A DNA stretch of 64,000 nt from Streptomyces sp. ASQP_92 (GCF_025399895.1 NZ_JAODUA010000022.1:32854-96853); one strand, 5' to 3'; shown: positions 50,863 through 60,562, counted from the first letter of the stretch. Notes: generated from the letters alone by a model not told the origin. Program-made: numbers and translations.

Positions 50863-53217
50863 ATGACGCCGCCCATCGCGACCTACCGGCTCCAGCTCCA
50901 GCCCCGATTCCCCTTCGCCGCCGCCGAGGAAGCGCTGCCCTACCTCGCCGGCCTCGGAGTCTCCCATGTGCATCTGTCGCCGGTCCTCGAGGCCGTGCCC
51001 GGCTCGACCCACGGATACGACGTCACCGACCACAGCAGAGTGCGCGAGGAGCTGGGCGGCGAGGCCCGACTGCGCGCCCTGGCCGCACGGGCCAGGGAGT
51101 ACGGGCTCGGCCTGATCCTCGACATCGTGCCGAACCACATGTCGGCGGCCGTGCGCCACAACCGCCCGCTGTGGGAGGTCCTGCGGGCCGGTCCCTCCTC
51201 CCCGTACGCCTCCTGGTTCGACATCGACTGGGAGGCGGGCGACGGCCGGGTCCTGCTGCCGGTCCTCGGGGGGCCGCTGGGCGAGGAGTTGGACCGCCTG
51301 ACGGTCCAGGGCGGTGAACTGCGCTACGGAGAGGAGCGCTTCCCGCTGCGCGAGGGCACCGCGGGCCTGCCCATGACCGAGCTGCTCGACGCGCAGTTCT
51401 ACCGGCTCGGCTGGTGGCGGCTTGCCAGGACCGAGCTCAACTACCGGCGCTTCTTCACCATCTCCGAGCTCATCGGCGTCCGCGTGGAGGACGAGAGCGT
51501 CTTCGCCGCCACCCACACCAAGATCCTTGAACTCGTCCACGACGGAGTGGTGGACGGACTGCGGGTGGACCACCCGGACGGCCTCGCGGTACCGGAGGCG
51601 TATCTGAGCCGCCTGAACGAGGCGACGGGCGGCCGCTGGACGGTCGTGGAGAAGATCCTCACCGGCGACGAGCGGCTGCCGACGGGATGGGCGGTCGCCG
51701 GGACGACCGGGTACGACGCGCTGCGGCACATCGACGGCCTCTTCGTCGATCCGGAGGGGGTCCCCCGACTCGGCGCGGAATACCGCCGGTTCACCTCCGC
51801 CGAGGAGGACCGGGGCGGCCGCTGGGAGCCGACGGTGCGCCGGGCCGCCCACCGGGTGCTGAGCCATGAGCTGGTGGCCGAGACCGAACACTTGGTGCGC
51901 CTGGCCCGGCGGATCTGCGCCACCGGCGGCCCCGAACTGCGCGATCACGCCCCGTGGGCCCTGCGGCTCGCCCTGCGAGAGCTCCTGGTCCGCGTTCCGG
52001 TCTACCGGCCCTATCTGGCGGGCGCGGAGCTGGTGCTCTCGGAGTCGGCCGCGCAGGAGGCGAAGGCCGCCTTCACGGTCCCGCAGGAGGCGGGGGCGGT
52101 CGACGTGGTGCGGGACCTGGCGCTCGGCCGGCTCGGCGAAGGACCGGACCATCTCCGGTTCCGTGCCCGCTTCGCTCAGACGTCGTCGGCCCTGCACGCC
52201 AAGTCCGTCGAGGACACCGCCTTCTACCGCTACACACCCCTGCTCTCGGTGAACGAGGTCGGCGGGGACCCGGGGCGCCCCGCGGTGGCACCGGACGAGT
52301 TCCACGCGTTCTGCGCCCAGCTGGCCCGGGACTGGCCGGGCACGGGCACGGTCCTGTCGACGCACGACACCAAGCGCAGCGCCGAGGTCCGGGCCCGCAT
52401 CGCGGTGCTCTCCGAGTGCCCCGAGCGGTGGGCGGCGCTGCTCGACCGGATCGCGGGGGCGCAGACACCCGATCCGCACCTCGCCTGGAACGGCTGGCAG
52501 ACCTCGGTCGGCCTCGGCGGCCTGCCGGAGGCGGAGCGGCTGGAGGGGGCGCTGCTCAAGGCGGTGCGCGAGGCGGGCCTGCGCACCACCTGGACCGAGC
52601 AGGACCTCGACTACGAGAAGGCCGTGAGCGACTTCGTCGAGCAGGGACCGGGTGACGGTCAACTCACTTCAGCAGTACGGGAGTTCGCCGACGCCACCGC
52701 GTTCGCCGCGCGGGCCAACAGCCTCGGCGCCGCGCTGCTCCACCTGACGATGCCGGGCGTGCCCGACGTCTACCAGGGTACGGAGGCCGAGTACGCGGCG
52801 CTGGTGGACCCGGACAACCGGCGTCCGGTCCGCTTCGACCCGGCGGCCCTCGCCGAGCCCGGCGACAAGCTCGGGGTGACCCTGGCGGCCTTGCGGACCC
52901 GTCGCGAACTGCCGGAGGCGTTCGGTGCATCCGCGACCTACGAGGCGCTGTCCGCACAGGGCCCCCGCGCCGGTCACTGCGTGGCGTTCTGCCGCTCGGG
53001 CGAGGTGGTGACGGCGGTGACCCGGCTCTCGCTGCGCCTCGCGGAGAAGGGCGGCTGGGCCGGTACGGCGCTGGTCCTGCCGGACGGGCGGTGGACCGAT
53101 GTCATCGGCGGCGGGCGGCAGTTCAGCGGGTCCGTCGATCTCGACGAGCTGTTCGCCACACATCCGGTGGCCCTGCTCAGGAGGGCCGGACAAGGAGGCG
53201 GCGGGGCGCGCGGGTGA
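50863..53217 (+). CDS. treY: Malto-oligosyltrehalose synthase
   Basis: 784 residues. The N-terminus (PIATYRLQLQPRFPFAAAEE) and the long insertion after DIVPNHM are diagnostic of TreY. The GH13 residues are Asp in DGLRVDHPDGL (about 236), Glu in VVEKILTGDERLP (about 262) and Asp in STHDTKRSAEVRAR (about 500). It turns the reducing-end alpha-1,4 bond of maltodextrin into the alpha-1,1 bond of trehalose. The last 14 codons (RRAGQGGGGARG) are encoded by a direct repeat of the adjacent P450 gene 3' end, see the repeat at 53175, so the C-terminus looks extended. Confidence 0.93.
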   Translation: MTPPIATYRLQLQPRFPFAAAEEALPYLAGLGVSHVHLSPVLEAVPGSTHGYDVTDHSRVREELGGEARLRALAARAREYGLGLILDIVPNHMSAAVRHNRPLWEVLRAGPSSPYASWFDIDWEAGDGRVLLPVLGGPLGEELDRLTVQGGELRYGEERFPLREGTAGLPMTELLDAQFYRLGWWRLARTELNYRRFFTISELIGVRVEDESVFAATHTKILELVHDGVVDGLRVDHPDGLAVPEAYLSRLNEATGGRWTVVEKILTGDERLPTGWAVAGTTGYDALRHIDGLFVDPEGVPRLGAEYRRFTSAEEDRGGRWEPTVRRAAHRVLSHELVAETEHLVRLARRICATGGPELRDHAPWALRLALRELLVRVPVYRPYLAGAELVLSESAAQEAKAAFTVPQEAGAVDVVRDLALGRLGEGPDHLRFRARFAQTSSALHAKSVEDTAFYRYTPLLSVNEVGGDPGRPAVAPDEFHAFCAQLARDWPGTGTVLSTHDTKRSAEVRARIAVLSECPERWAALLDRIAGAQTPDPHLAWNGWQTSVGLGGLPEAERLEGALLKAVREAGLRTTWTEQDLDYEKAVSDFVEQGPGDGQLTSAVREFADATAFAARANSLGAALLHLTMPGVPDVYQGTEAEYAALVDPDNRRPVRFDPAALAEPGDKLGVTLAALRTRRELPEAFGASATYEALSAQGPRAGHCVAFCRSGEVVTAVTRLSLRLAEKGGWAGTALVLPDGRWTDVIGGGRQFSGSVDLDELFATHPVALLRRAGQGGGGARG

Positions 53218-53273
53218 CCTACGGGTACGCGCTCAGCAGGGCCGAACGAGGAGGCGGCGGGGCGCGCGGGTGA
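53175..53273. repeat. Direct repeat joining the treY and P450 3' ends
   Basis: Copy 1 is 53175-53217 and copy 2 is 53231-53273, 43 bp each with three mismatches and a period of 56 bp. Copy 1 supplies the last treY codons and stop. Copy 2 contains the last 13 codons and stop of the minus-strand P450. Copy 1 thus still carries a dead copy of the P450 end on the minus strand. Confidence 0.85.
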
Positions 53274-54384
53274 GCAGCCCGCTCTCGGTCGCCTCGAAGG
53301 CGTCGGCCCTGCGCAGTCCCGGCATGGCGTCGAGCAGGGCGCCCACCGCGCACTCCGCCTGGAGCTCGGCGACCCGGGCGCCCGGGCAGTGGGCGGGCCC
53401 CAGGGTCAGCGCGCCCGGGGCGGTGCGGTGCAGATCGAAGAGGTCGGGGGCGGCGAAGCGGTCGGGGTCGCGGTTGGCGGCCCCGACGAGCAGGGCGACG
53501 GCGGCGCCGGCCGGGATGGTGCCGCCGGACACCGCCAGGTCGTGGCGGGCCCGGCGCAGCACCACATGGACGGGCGGGTTGCGCCGCAGCGACTCCTCCC
53601 ACGCCTGCCCGATCAGCGCGGGTACCGCCCGTACCAGCTCCAACTGCTCAGGGTTGTCAAGGAGGTTGGCCATCAGGGAGGCGAGCGCCCGACCGGTGAG
53701 GACCGCCTGGCCCGCGCACCGCGCCGCGAGCAGCGCGACACCCGTGCCGCCCCGGCCGCGCCCCACGTCGGTGGCGGCGGGCGCCTCCGCGCGGCTGCGG
53801 GAGGGCGGTCCGTCGGAGCGGCCCAGCACGGCCGCGTAGGGCAGGCCGGCCGCTGCGGCGATCGTGCCGGTCGGCAGCCAGCGGCAGAACTCCTCGACCA
53901 GGTCGGCCTCCTGGCGGTCGGCGAGGCGACGGGCCAGCACATAGGCGGTGCGGGCACACACCTCGCGCAGCAGGGCGAACGCGCTCTCGGGCGCCGCGTA
54001 CTCCTGGGCACAGCGCACCGTCCCCGGCCCGCAGCAGGACCCCCCGCGCGCCCCGGCGAGCCCGTCCCCGCCGAGCGCGGGCGCGACGTCCGCGTACCGC
54101 CCGACGAGCCACGCCCCGAGCCTGCCGTCCCACAGCAGGGGATGCTCCTCGCGCAGGACCCGGTAGAAGGCGTACGGGTCGCGGCGGGCGGCGGGGCCGA
54201 GCAGCGAGAACGCTCCGGTCGAGGGGGCCGGGGCGCCGGGCACCGAGCGCGTTCCGGCCGGGGCGGCAAGGGTCCCGGGCGGCACGACCACGGGTATGGG
54301 CGGCTCGGCGGCCACGGGCGGTTCGGTGACCGCGGGCCCGGGTGGTTCGGCGACCACGGGCGCGGGTGGTTCGACCGTCGTCAT
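53233..54384 (-). CDS. Cytochrome P450-like protein with degenerate motifs
   Basis: 383 residues. The P450 fold is recognisable by EESLRRNPPVHVVLRRARHD (ExxR present), GAANRDPDRFAAPDLFDLHR and LTLGPAHCPGARVAELQAEC, in which the heme cysteine remains. However, the F of the FGxGxHxCxG loop is replaced, and the I-helix position reads CAGQAVLTGRALASLMANLL, without the acid-alcohol pair (no AGxET). The first 50 residues are a Pro/Glu/Val repeat (EPPAPVVAEPPGPAVTEPP) not usual in P450s. Oxygen activation is therefore doubtful; the protein may be a non-canonical P450, an isomerase or peroxygenase type, or decaying. It overlaps copy 2 of the repeat at 53231. Confidence 0.78.
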   Translation of the reverse strand: MTTVEPPAPVVAEPPGPAVTEPPVAAEPPIPVVVPPGTLAAPAGTRSVPGAPAPSTGAFSLLGPAARRDPYAFYRVLREEHPLLWDGRLGAWLVGRYADVAPALGGDGLAGARGGSCCGPGTVRCAQEYAAPESAFALLREVCARTAYVLARRLADRQEADLVEEFCRWLPTGTIAAAAGLPYAAVLGRSDGPPSRSRAEAPAATDVGRGRGGTGVALLAARCAGQAVLTGRALASLMANLLDNPEQLELVRAVPALIGQAWEESLRRNPPVHVVLRRARHDLAVSGGTIPAGAAVALLVGAANRDPDRFAAPDLFDLHRTAPGALTLGPAHCPGARVAELQAECAVGALLDAMPGLRRADAFEATESGLLTRAPRRLLVRPC

Positions 54385-54471
54385 GGCGCGCCTCCCCCGT
54401 CGGCGCCCGGTGGGCGCGCTCGTGCCGCCGCGGTCCTGTCGGACGACGCCGGGCCCGGTGACTGACTGCTC

Positions 54472-55419
54472 TCAGCCGACCACCTCGGCCGGGCAGCCGC
54501 GATCCGCGTTCGGCCGTACGGGTGAGAGCCCGCCCGTGCCGTACGGCGCCGAGGCGCGCAGCAGCTCGGTGAAGGCGGCCGCGGCGCCGACCAGCTCGAC
54601 CCGCGAGAACACCGTCAGCGCACGCTTCCAGGCCGGTTCGACCGAGAGCAGCACACAGTCCTCGCCGACCCCGCCGCGTACGACATGGGCGGGCACGGCG
54701 ACCACGCCCACCCCGGCGGCGGCCATCCGCACGGCCGTCGAGGTGTGCTCGGTGCGCACGACGGTGCGCGGGGTGAAGCCGGCCCGCCCGCAGACCAGGT
54801 CGAGGAAGGGGAGCCCCTCGACGACGGGCTCCATCGCGCACCGCACCCAGGCGTGGTCCGCGAGTTCTTCGAGACGTACCGAGGAGCGGCCCGCCAGGGG
54901 ATCGTCGAAGGCGACGACGAGGGCGATCTCCTCCTCGCCGACCGGCACCACGGGCCCCTCCCAGCGCTGCGGCGCCGGGCCGACGGCCAGGTCGGCGGCG
55001 CCGCGTTCGAGCGACTCCTCCAGCGCCTCGGCGGAGGCGTACTCGTGGAGGAGCAGTCGCACACCGGGGTGGGTGCGCCGCCAGCGGGCGAACGTTTCGG
55101 GCAGCACGCCGACGGCCACCGAGTGCAGGGAGGCGACATGCAGTTCACCTCCCTCCGAGCCGGCCGCCGCGCGCGCGGCGCGACGGGCCTGGAGGGCGCT
55201 GCGCACCGCGAGCCGGGCGTGCGGCAGAAAGGCGCGGCCCATGGGGGTGAGGCGCACTCCGCGCGGCAGCCGTTCGAGCAACTCGCCTCCGACGCCCCGC
55301 TCCAGCGCCTTGATCTGGTGGGAGAGCGCCGGCTGGGTGACGTGCAGCAGCTCGGCGGCCCGGGTGAACGACGTCTCCTCGACGACCGTGACGAAGTACT
55401 CCATCTGTCGCAGGCTCAC
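54472..55419 (-). CDS. LysR-family transcriptional regulator
   Basis: 315 residues from GTG 55419 (VSLRQMEYFVTVVEETSFTR), the normal LysR start; an ATG 69 bases upstream gives a longer version. The HTH is AAELLHVTQPALSHQIKALE. The effector domain (GGELHVASLHSVAVGVLPET) is of the usual length. It is divergent from the dihydrolipoyl dehydrogenase with 134 bp between starts, so the dehydrogenase gene is its first candidate target. Confidence 0.9.
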   Translation of the reverse strand: MSLRQMEYFVTVVEETSFTRAAELLHVTQPALSHQIKALERGVGGELLERLPRGVRLTPMGRAFLPHARLAVRSALQARRAARAAAGSEGGELHVASLHSVAVGVLPETFARWRRTHPGVRLLLHEYASAEALEESLERGAADLAVGPAPQRWEGPVVPVGEEEIALVVAFDDPLAGRSSVRLEELADHAWVRCAMEPVVEGLPFLDLVCGRAGFTPRTVVRTEHTSTAVRMAAAGVGVVAVPAHVVRGGVGEDCVLLSVEPAWKRALTVFSRVELVGAAAAFTELLRASAPYGTGGLSPVRPNADRGCPAEVVG

Positions 55420-55553
55420 GCCGTGCCCCCCGCTCCCGTTGCCCCCACGTGCCGTGATCGGCACACCACCAGCATGGTCCATAAGCATCGTGCATCGACC
55501 TCACAAGAACATTGCCTTGGACTCATGGCAGCGTGGGGGCGGAGGCTTGCCCC

Positions 55554-57026
55554 ATGACCGAGAACCTGATCGAGAACCCGACCGCACCCACCCAGGGCCC
55601 TGCCTCCGCCCGCGCCACGGACGACGACCGGCTGGTCGACGTGATCGTGATCGGCGGTGGCACCGGCGGCTACTCGACCGCTCTGCGCGCGGCCGGACTC
55701 GGCCTGACGGTCGTGCTCGCCGAGCGCGACAAGGTCGGCGGCACCTGCCTGCACCGCGGCTGCATCCCCAGCAAGGCGATGCTGCACGCCGCCGAACTCG
55801 TGGACGGGATCGCCGAGGCGCGTGAGCGGTGGGGAGTGAAGGCGAGCGTGGACTCGATCGACTGGCAGGCGCTGGTGGCGACCCGCGACGACATCGTCTC
55901 GCGCAACCACAAGGGCGTCGAGGGACACCTCTCGCACGCGGGCGTGCGAGTGCTGCGCGGCAGTGCCCAACTGACGGGCCCACGCGGCGTGTTCGTCGAG
56001 GGCCATGGGAACTTCACCGCACGGCGCGGCATTGTGCTGGCCACCGGTTCGCGCCCCAGGATGCTGCCGGGCCTCCAGGCGGACGGCCGACAGGTGGTCA
56101 CCAGCGACGACGCCCTGTTCACCCCCGGTCTGCCGGGATCCGTGCTGGTGCTCGGCGGCGGTGCGATCGGTGTCGAGTACGCCTCGTTCCACCGGTCGAT
56201 GGGTGCCGAGGTCACCCTGGTCGAGGCCGCCGACCGTCTGGTGCCGCTCGAAGACGCCGATGTGAGCCGCCACTTGACCCGGGGCCTCAAGAAGCGCGGC
56301 ATCGATGTGCAGACGGGTGCGCGCTTCCTGGACGCGAGCGTCCTGCCGGACGGGATACGGGCCTCCGTGCGCACCGCTCGCGGCGAGATTCGCACCGTCG
56401 AGGCGGACCGCCTCCTGGTCGCGGTGGGCCGCGCGCCGGTCACCGAGGGGCTCGGCCTCGCGGCGGCCGGACTCGCCGTCGACGAGCGGGGTTTCGTCGC
56501 CCCGGCCGACTGGTCCCGCCTGGAGACGGCGGTGCCCGGCGTCCATGTGGTCGGCGACCTGCTGCCACCGCCCTCACTCGGGCTTGCCCACGCCTCGTTC
56601 GCCGAGGGGCTGTTGGTCGCCGAGACGCTGGCCGGGGTGGCATCCCCGCCCGTCGACTACACGGCGGTGCCCCGGGTCACGTACTCCTCACCGCAGACCG
56701 CCTCGGTGGGCCTGACCGAGGCCGAGGCCCGCAATCGCGGAGACGACGTCGTGGTCAACACGATGCCGCTGACCGCCGTCGCCAAGGGCATGGTGCACGG
56801 GCAGGGCGGTGTGGTGAAGGTCGTCGCGGCGCGGGACGGCCAGGTGCTCGGGGTCCATCTCGTCGGGCCGAACGTGTCCGAGATGATCGCGGAGAGCCAG
56901 CTCATCGTGGGCTGGGACGCCGAACCCTCCGACGTGGCCCGCCACATCCACGCCCACCCCACCCTCTCGGAGGCCGTCGGCGAAACCTTCCTCACCCTGG
57001 CGGGACGGGGCCTGCACCAGCAGTGA
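55554..57026 (+). CDS. lpdA: Dihydrolipoyl dehydrogenase
   Basis: 490 residues. FAD-binding GGGTGGYSTALRAAGLGLTV, the redox disulfide CLHRGC (in GGTCLHRGCIPSKAML), the NAD-binding VLVLGGGAIGVEYASFHRSM and the C-terminal active-site base in HIHAHPTLSEAV are all present. It oxidises dihydrolipoamide in 2-oxoacid dehydrogenase or glycine cleavage complexes, but no E1 or E2 gene is near. A LysR regulator faces it. ATG 55554 has GGAGG upstream. Confidence 0.92.
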   Translation: MTENLIENPTAPTQGPASARATDDDRLVDVIVIGGGTGGYSTALRAAGLGLTVVLAERDKVGGTCLHRGCIPSKAMLHAAELVDGIAEARERWGVKASVDSIDWQALVATRDDIVSRNHKGVEGHLSHAGVRVLRGSAQLTGPRGVFVEGHGNFTARRGIVLATGSRPRMLPGLQADGRQVVTSDDALFTPGLPGSVLVLGGGAIGVEYASFHRSMGAEVTLVEAADRLVPLEDADVSRHLTRGLKKRGIDVQTGARFLDASVLPDGIRASVRTARGEIRTVEADRLLVAVGRAPVTEGLGLAAAGLAVDERGFVAPADWSRLETAVPGVHVVGDLLPPPSLGLAHASFAEGLLVAETLAGVASPPVDYTAVPRVTYSSPQTASVGLTEAEARNRGDDVVVNTMPLTAVAKGMVHGQGGVVKVVAARDGQVLGVHLVGPNVSEMIAESQLIVGWDAEPSDVARHIHAHPTLSEAVGETFLTLAGRGLHQQ

Positions 57027-57049
57027 GACAGCGCGCACCGGGCCGGGGA

Positions 57050-57604
57050 TCAACGCGTGGCGAGCCGGAAGGCCATGCGGCCGAAGCTGACCTGGTCGCC
57101 GTCGGCCACGGCGACGACCCCGGTCACCCGGCGCCCGTTCACACAGGTGCCGTTGGTGGAGCCCAGGTCGCGCAACTGCCAGGTACCGGACTGGAAGACG
57201 AGTTCGGCGTGCACCCGCGACACCGTCTCGTGGCTCAGGCGCAGCCCGTTGTGCGGATCGCGCCCGATCCGCAGCGGGTACGGGCCCGGGGCGGGGAAGA
57301 GGAGCTTGGGCAGGCGCTCCGTCTGCCAGGCCCTGCGCAGCGACACGGAGAACTCCGAGACCCTGCTGACCGCGCCGAACACGGCCTTGGACCAGCGGTT
57401 GCCGGTCTCCAAGTCGGCGGTGAGCGCGACCAGTTCGTCCGGCCGGCGGGCCGCGAGGACCAGTTCCATCCGCCGCAGGAAGGTGTCGTGCGACAGCTTT
57501 CCCTCGGCGGCCCCCTCCCGCAGCACGTCCAGGACCCGGTCGCGCTCCGCGTCGGAGAGCCGTACGGGTGCGGAGGAGGTCCGGGATTCGAAGGAGGGCG
57601 TCAC
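57050..57604 (-). CDS. DUF1707 and FHA domain protein
   Basis: 184 residues from GTG 57604. Residues 12-65 match DUF1707 (RLSDAERDRVLDVLREGAAE, then DTFLRRMELVLAARRPDELV), which occurs at the N-terminus of many actinobacterial proteins. Residues 105-184 are an FHA domain with the phosphothreonine-binding pattern IGRDPHNGLRL, SHETVSRVHAEL and DLGSTNGTCVNGRRV. It should bind a phosphorylated partner of a Ser/Thr kinase. It has no membrane segment and is convergent with lpdA. Confidence 0.9.
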   Translation of the reverse strand: MTPSFESRTSSAPVRLSDAERDRVLDVLREGAAEGKLSHDTFLRRMELVLAARRPDELVALTADLETGNRWSKAVFGAVSRVSEFSVSLRRAWQTERLPKLLFPAPGPYPLRIGRDPHNGLRLSHETVSRVHAELVFQSGTWQLRDLGSTNGTCVNGRRVTGVVAVADGDQVSFGRMAFRLATR

Positions 57605-57794
57605 ACCAGCGATTGTCCTTCCCCGGGGCCGGAGGTGTCCAGCACGAGGTCACGCTCCCCCGGAGGTCCTCATTCACCACCGCCCCATCGCTGACCTGCG
57701 ACGCAGCGGCCCCGGCCGTCATAATTGCCTTGCGCGGCAGCCCTGGTGCGCTGTTAGGGTGCGCTGACTTGCTACGCCTTTGATTGGGACTTAC

Positions 57795-58748
57795 TTGACG
57801 ACTTCCGCGTCGGACACCACCTTTCGTCCGCTCGCCGGGCCCGAAGAACTCGGGCTCTTCCAACAGCTTTCCTACGTCCTCGACCACGAGTTGGCCGACG
57901 ATCTGGCCAGTGGCCGCCGCCTCCCGGAGTGGATGTGGGTGGCGCTGCGCGAGGACCGCGTCGTGGCGCGCGCCGCGTGGTGGGCCGGAAAGAAGGGTGA
58001 GGCGCCGCAGAGCCTCGACTTCTTCGACGTCGACGACGCGCTGCCCGCCGTCGAGCGCCACGAGATCGGGCTGCGCCTCCTGGAGACCGCGACCGCCGCC
58101 GTGGTGCCCGCGGGCGCTCAACGCCCCGAGTACGGCCGGTTCCTGCCCGGCGACTGGCGCGAGGATCCCGTGGCCCGCGAGGTCGTCGAGACCAGGCTGA
58201 ACATCATGGCCGCCTCCGGCGCGACCCCGCTCGTGGAGCGGCTGCGTCTGGAGTGGCGGCCCGGGACTCCGCTCCCCGAGGCCTCCACGCGGCTCACGTT
58301 CCGGCCCGCCGAGGACCGCGAGGAGCTCATCTCCCTGATGGCGCTCGTCGCGGAGGGCTCGCTCGACGAGCACACCCGCGACGAGTTGCGCACCATGTCG
58401 CCGCGCGCGTCGGCGGAGCTCATGTACCGGGAAGAGTTCGAGCGGTACACGACGCCGCGCGCGTGGTGGCGGATCGCCGAACTGAAGGACGGCGGCGAGC
58501 CGGTCGGCTTCGTGATCCCGGCCCGCAACGACTACAACCCGATCATCTCCTACATCGGGGTGCTGCCCGCCCACCGGGGCCACGGCTACATCGACGACAT
58601 CCTCGCCGAGGGCACGCGGATCCTGGCCGAACAGGACGTGCCGCGGATCCGGGCCGCCACGGACGTGCCCAACGTGCCCATGGCGAAGGCGTTCGCCCGT
58701 GCGGGATACGTCGTCTTCCAGCGCGCGATCAACATGATCTGGAAGTAG
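57795..58748 (+). CDS. GNAT-family N-acetyltransferase (two-domain)
   Basis: 317 residues if started at TTG 57795 (TTSASDTTFRPLAGPEELGL), which suits the family better than the upstream TTG at 57780. The C-terminal half has the acetyl-CoA site ISYIGVLPAHRGHGYIDDIL (R-G-H-G-Y form) and ATDVPNVPMAKAFARAGYVV. The substrate is unknown. It is separated by 73 bp from treZ and probably independent. No strong ribosome site precedes it. Confidence 0.8.
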   Translation: MTTSASDTTFRPLAGPEELGLFQQLSYVLDHELADDLASGRRLPEWMWVALREDRVVARAAWWAGKKGEAPQSLDFFDVDDALPAVERHEIGLRLLETATAAVVPAGAQRPEYGRFLPGDWREDPVAREVVETRLNIMAASGATPLVERLRLEWRPGTPLPEASTRLTFRPAEDREELISLMALVAEGSLDEHTRDELRTMSPRASAELMYREEFERYTTPRAWWRIAELKDGGEPVGFVIPARNDYNPIISYIGVLPAHRGHGYIDDILAEGTRILAEQDVPRIRAATDVPNVPMAKAFARAGYVVFQRAINMIWK

Positions 58749-58821
58749 TCCCGAATTCCGGGCGTGTCCTCCTCGTCTGTCGCACCATGGTCGCAACCGG
58801 TAACGACAGGGGGACACACCA

Positions 58822-60561
58822 GTGCTGTTCGAAGTGTGGGCGCCGCACGCCGACCGGGCCGCCCTTCTCCTGGAGGGCGCGACCCATCCCATGCGCCGCC
58901 ATCCCGTGCGCGCGGGCTGGTGGCTGACGGAGGCCGAGGGGCACTCCGGCGACCGCTACGGATACGTACTGGACGACGGTCCTGTGCTGCCCGACCCGCG
59001 CTCGCGCCGCCAGCCCGACGGGCCGGACGGCCTCAGCGCCGTCGTCGTCCAGGAGACGTTCGCCTGGCAGCATCCGTGGGAGGGCCGCCCCCTGCAACGG
59101 GCCGTCCTGTACGAGCTCCACATCGGCACCTTCACCCCCGAGGGCACCCTGGACGCGGCCGTCCAACAGCTGCCCCATCTCGTCGAGTTGGGGATCAGTC
59201 ACATCGAGCTGATGCCGGTGTGCCCGTTCCCGGGGCGGCACGGCTGGGGATACGAAGGCGTCTCGCTCTGGGCGGTGCACGAGCCCTATGGCGGGCCCGA
59301 CGCCCTGAAGAGGTTCGTCGACGCCGCGCACGCCCATGGTCTCGGCGTCGTCCTGGACGTCGTGCACAACCACCTCGGCCCGTCCGGCAATCACCTGCCG
59401 GCCTTCGGCCCGTACTTCACGGACACCCATCACACGCCCTGGGGCTCGGCCGTCAATCTGGACGCCGCCGGTTCCGACGAGGTCCGGGCCTTCCTCCTGG
59501 AGAGCGCGCTGGCCTGGCTGCGCGACTACCGCCTCGACGGGCTGCGTCTGGACGCGGTGCACGCGCTGGCCGACACCCGCGCCCACTCCTTCCTGGAGGA
59601 GCTGTCCACGGCCGTCGACGCCCTCGCCGTCGAGGTGGACCGGCCGCTCTTCCTCGTCGCCGAGTCCGACACCTGCGATCCCCGCACCACGACGCCGCGC
59701 GCGCAGGGCGGCCTGGGGCTGCACGCCCAGTGGAACGACGACTTCCACCACGCCCTGCACACCGCCCTGACCGGTGAATCCCAGGGCTACTACGCCGACT
59801 TCGCGCGGGCCCCGCTCTCCGCGCTCGCCAAGACCCTGACCCGGGTGTTCTTCCACGACGGTACGTATTCGAGCTTCCGGGGCCGCACCCACGGGCGCCC
59901 CGTCGACCGCGTCCGCACCCCCGCGCACCGCTTCCTCGGCTATGCGCAGACCCACGACCAGATCGGCAACCGGGCCCAGGGCGACCGCCTCTCGGCCACG
60001 CTCTCGCCGGGCCTGCTGGCCTGCGCGGCGACGCTGACCCTGACGAGCCCGTTCCCGCCGATGCTGTTCATGGGCGAGGAGTGGGGTGCCTCCACCCCCT
60101 GGCAGTTCTTCACCGACCACACCGATCCCGAGCTCGCGCGGGCCGTACGGGAGGGCAGGCGGCGGGAGTTCACCTCCCACGGCTGGTCGGCCGAGGACAT
60201 TCCCGACCCCCAGGACCCGGCCACCCGGGAGCGTTCGTGCCTGGACTGGACGGAGCCGACGGCCGACCCGCACGCGCGCCTCCTCGCCTGGTACCGGGAG
60301 CTCATCGCGCTGCGCCGCGACCGGCCGGACCTGACGGACCCCGACCTCGCGGCCGTCAAGGTGGCGTACGACGAGGAGGCCCGCTGGCTGACCTACCGGC
60401 GCGGTGATCTGCGGATCGTGGTCAACCTCTCCAAGGAGGCGGTCAGGATCAAGATCGGGGGAGGTGGCCGCGTCCTCGCGGCCTGGGAGCCCCTCGAAGC
60501 GCCGGGGGCGGACGGGCTCGTCCTGATGCCACCGGAGTCGGGCGCCGTCCTCGGCCCCTGA
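58822..60561 (+). CDS. treZ: Malto-oligosyltrehalose trehalohydrolase
   Basis: 579 residues from GTG 58822 with a GGGGGA-type ribosome site. After a CBM48-like N-terminus (FEVWAPHADRAALLLEG), the GH13 motifs are DVVHNHLGPSGNHLP (region I), DGLRLDAVHAL with the nucleophile Asp (about 241), LVAESD with the acid Glu (about 280) and YAQTHDQIGNRAQGDRL, the last being typical of TreZ. It releases trehalose from maltooligosyl trehalose made by TreY. It lies 5.6 kb from treY, so the pathway genes are close but not one operon. Confidence 0.93.
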   Translation: MLFEVWAPHADRAALLLEGATHPMRRHPVRAGWWLTEAEGHSGDRYGYVLDDGPVLPDPRSRRQPDGPDGLSAVVVQETFAWQHPWEGRPLQRAVLYELHIGTFTPEGTLDAAVQQLPHLVELGISHIELMPVCPFPGRHGWGYEGVSLWAVHEPYGGPDALKRFVDAAHAHGLGVVLDVVHNHLGPSGNHLPAFGPYFTDTHHTPWGSAVNLDAAGSDEVRAFLLESALAWLRDYRLDGLRLDAVHALADTRAHSFLEELSTAVDALAVEVDRPLFLVAESDTCDPRTTTPRAQGGLGLHAQWNDDFHHALHTALTGESQGYYADFARAPLSALAKTLTRVFFHDGTYSSFRGRTHGRPVDRVRTPAHRFLGYAQTHDQIGNRAQGDRLSATLSPGLLACAATLTLTSPFPPMLFMGEEWGASTPWQFFTDHTDPELARAVREGRRREFTSHGWSAEDIPDPQDPATRERSCLDWTEPTADPHARLLAWYRELIALRRDRPDLTDPDLAAVKVAYDEEARWLTYRRGDLRIVVNLSKEAVRIKIGGGGRVLAAWEPLEAPGADGLVLMPPESGAVLGP

Positions 60562-60562
60562 A

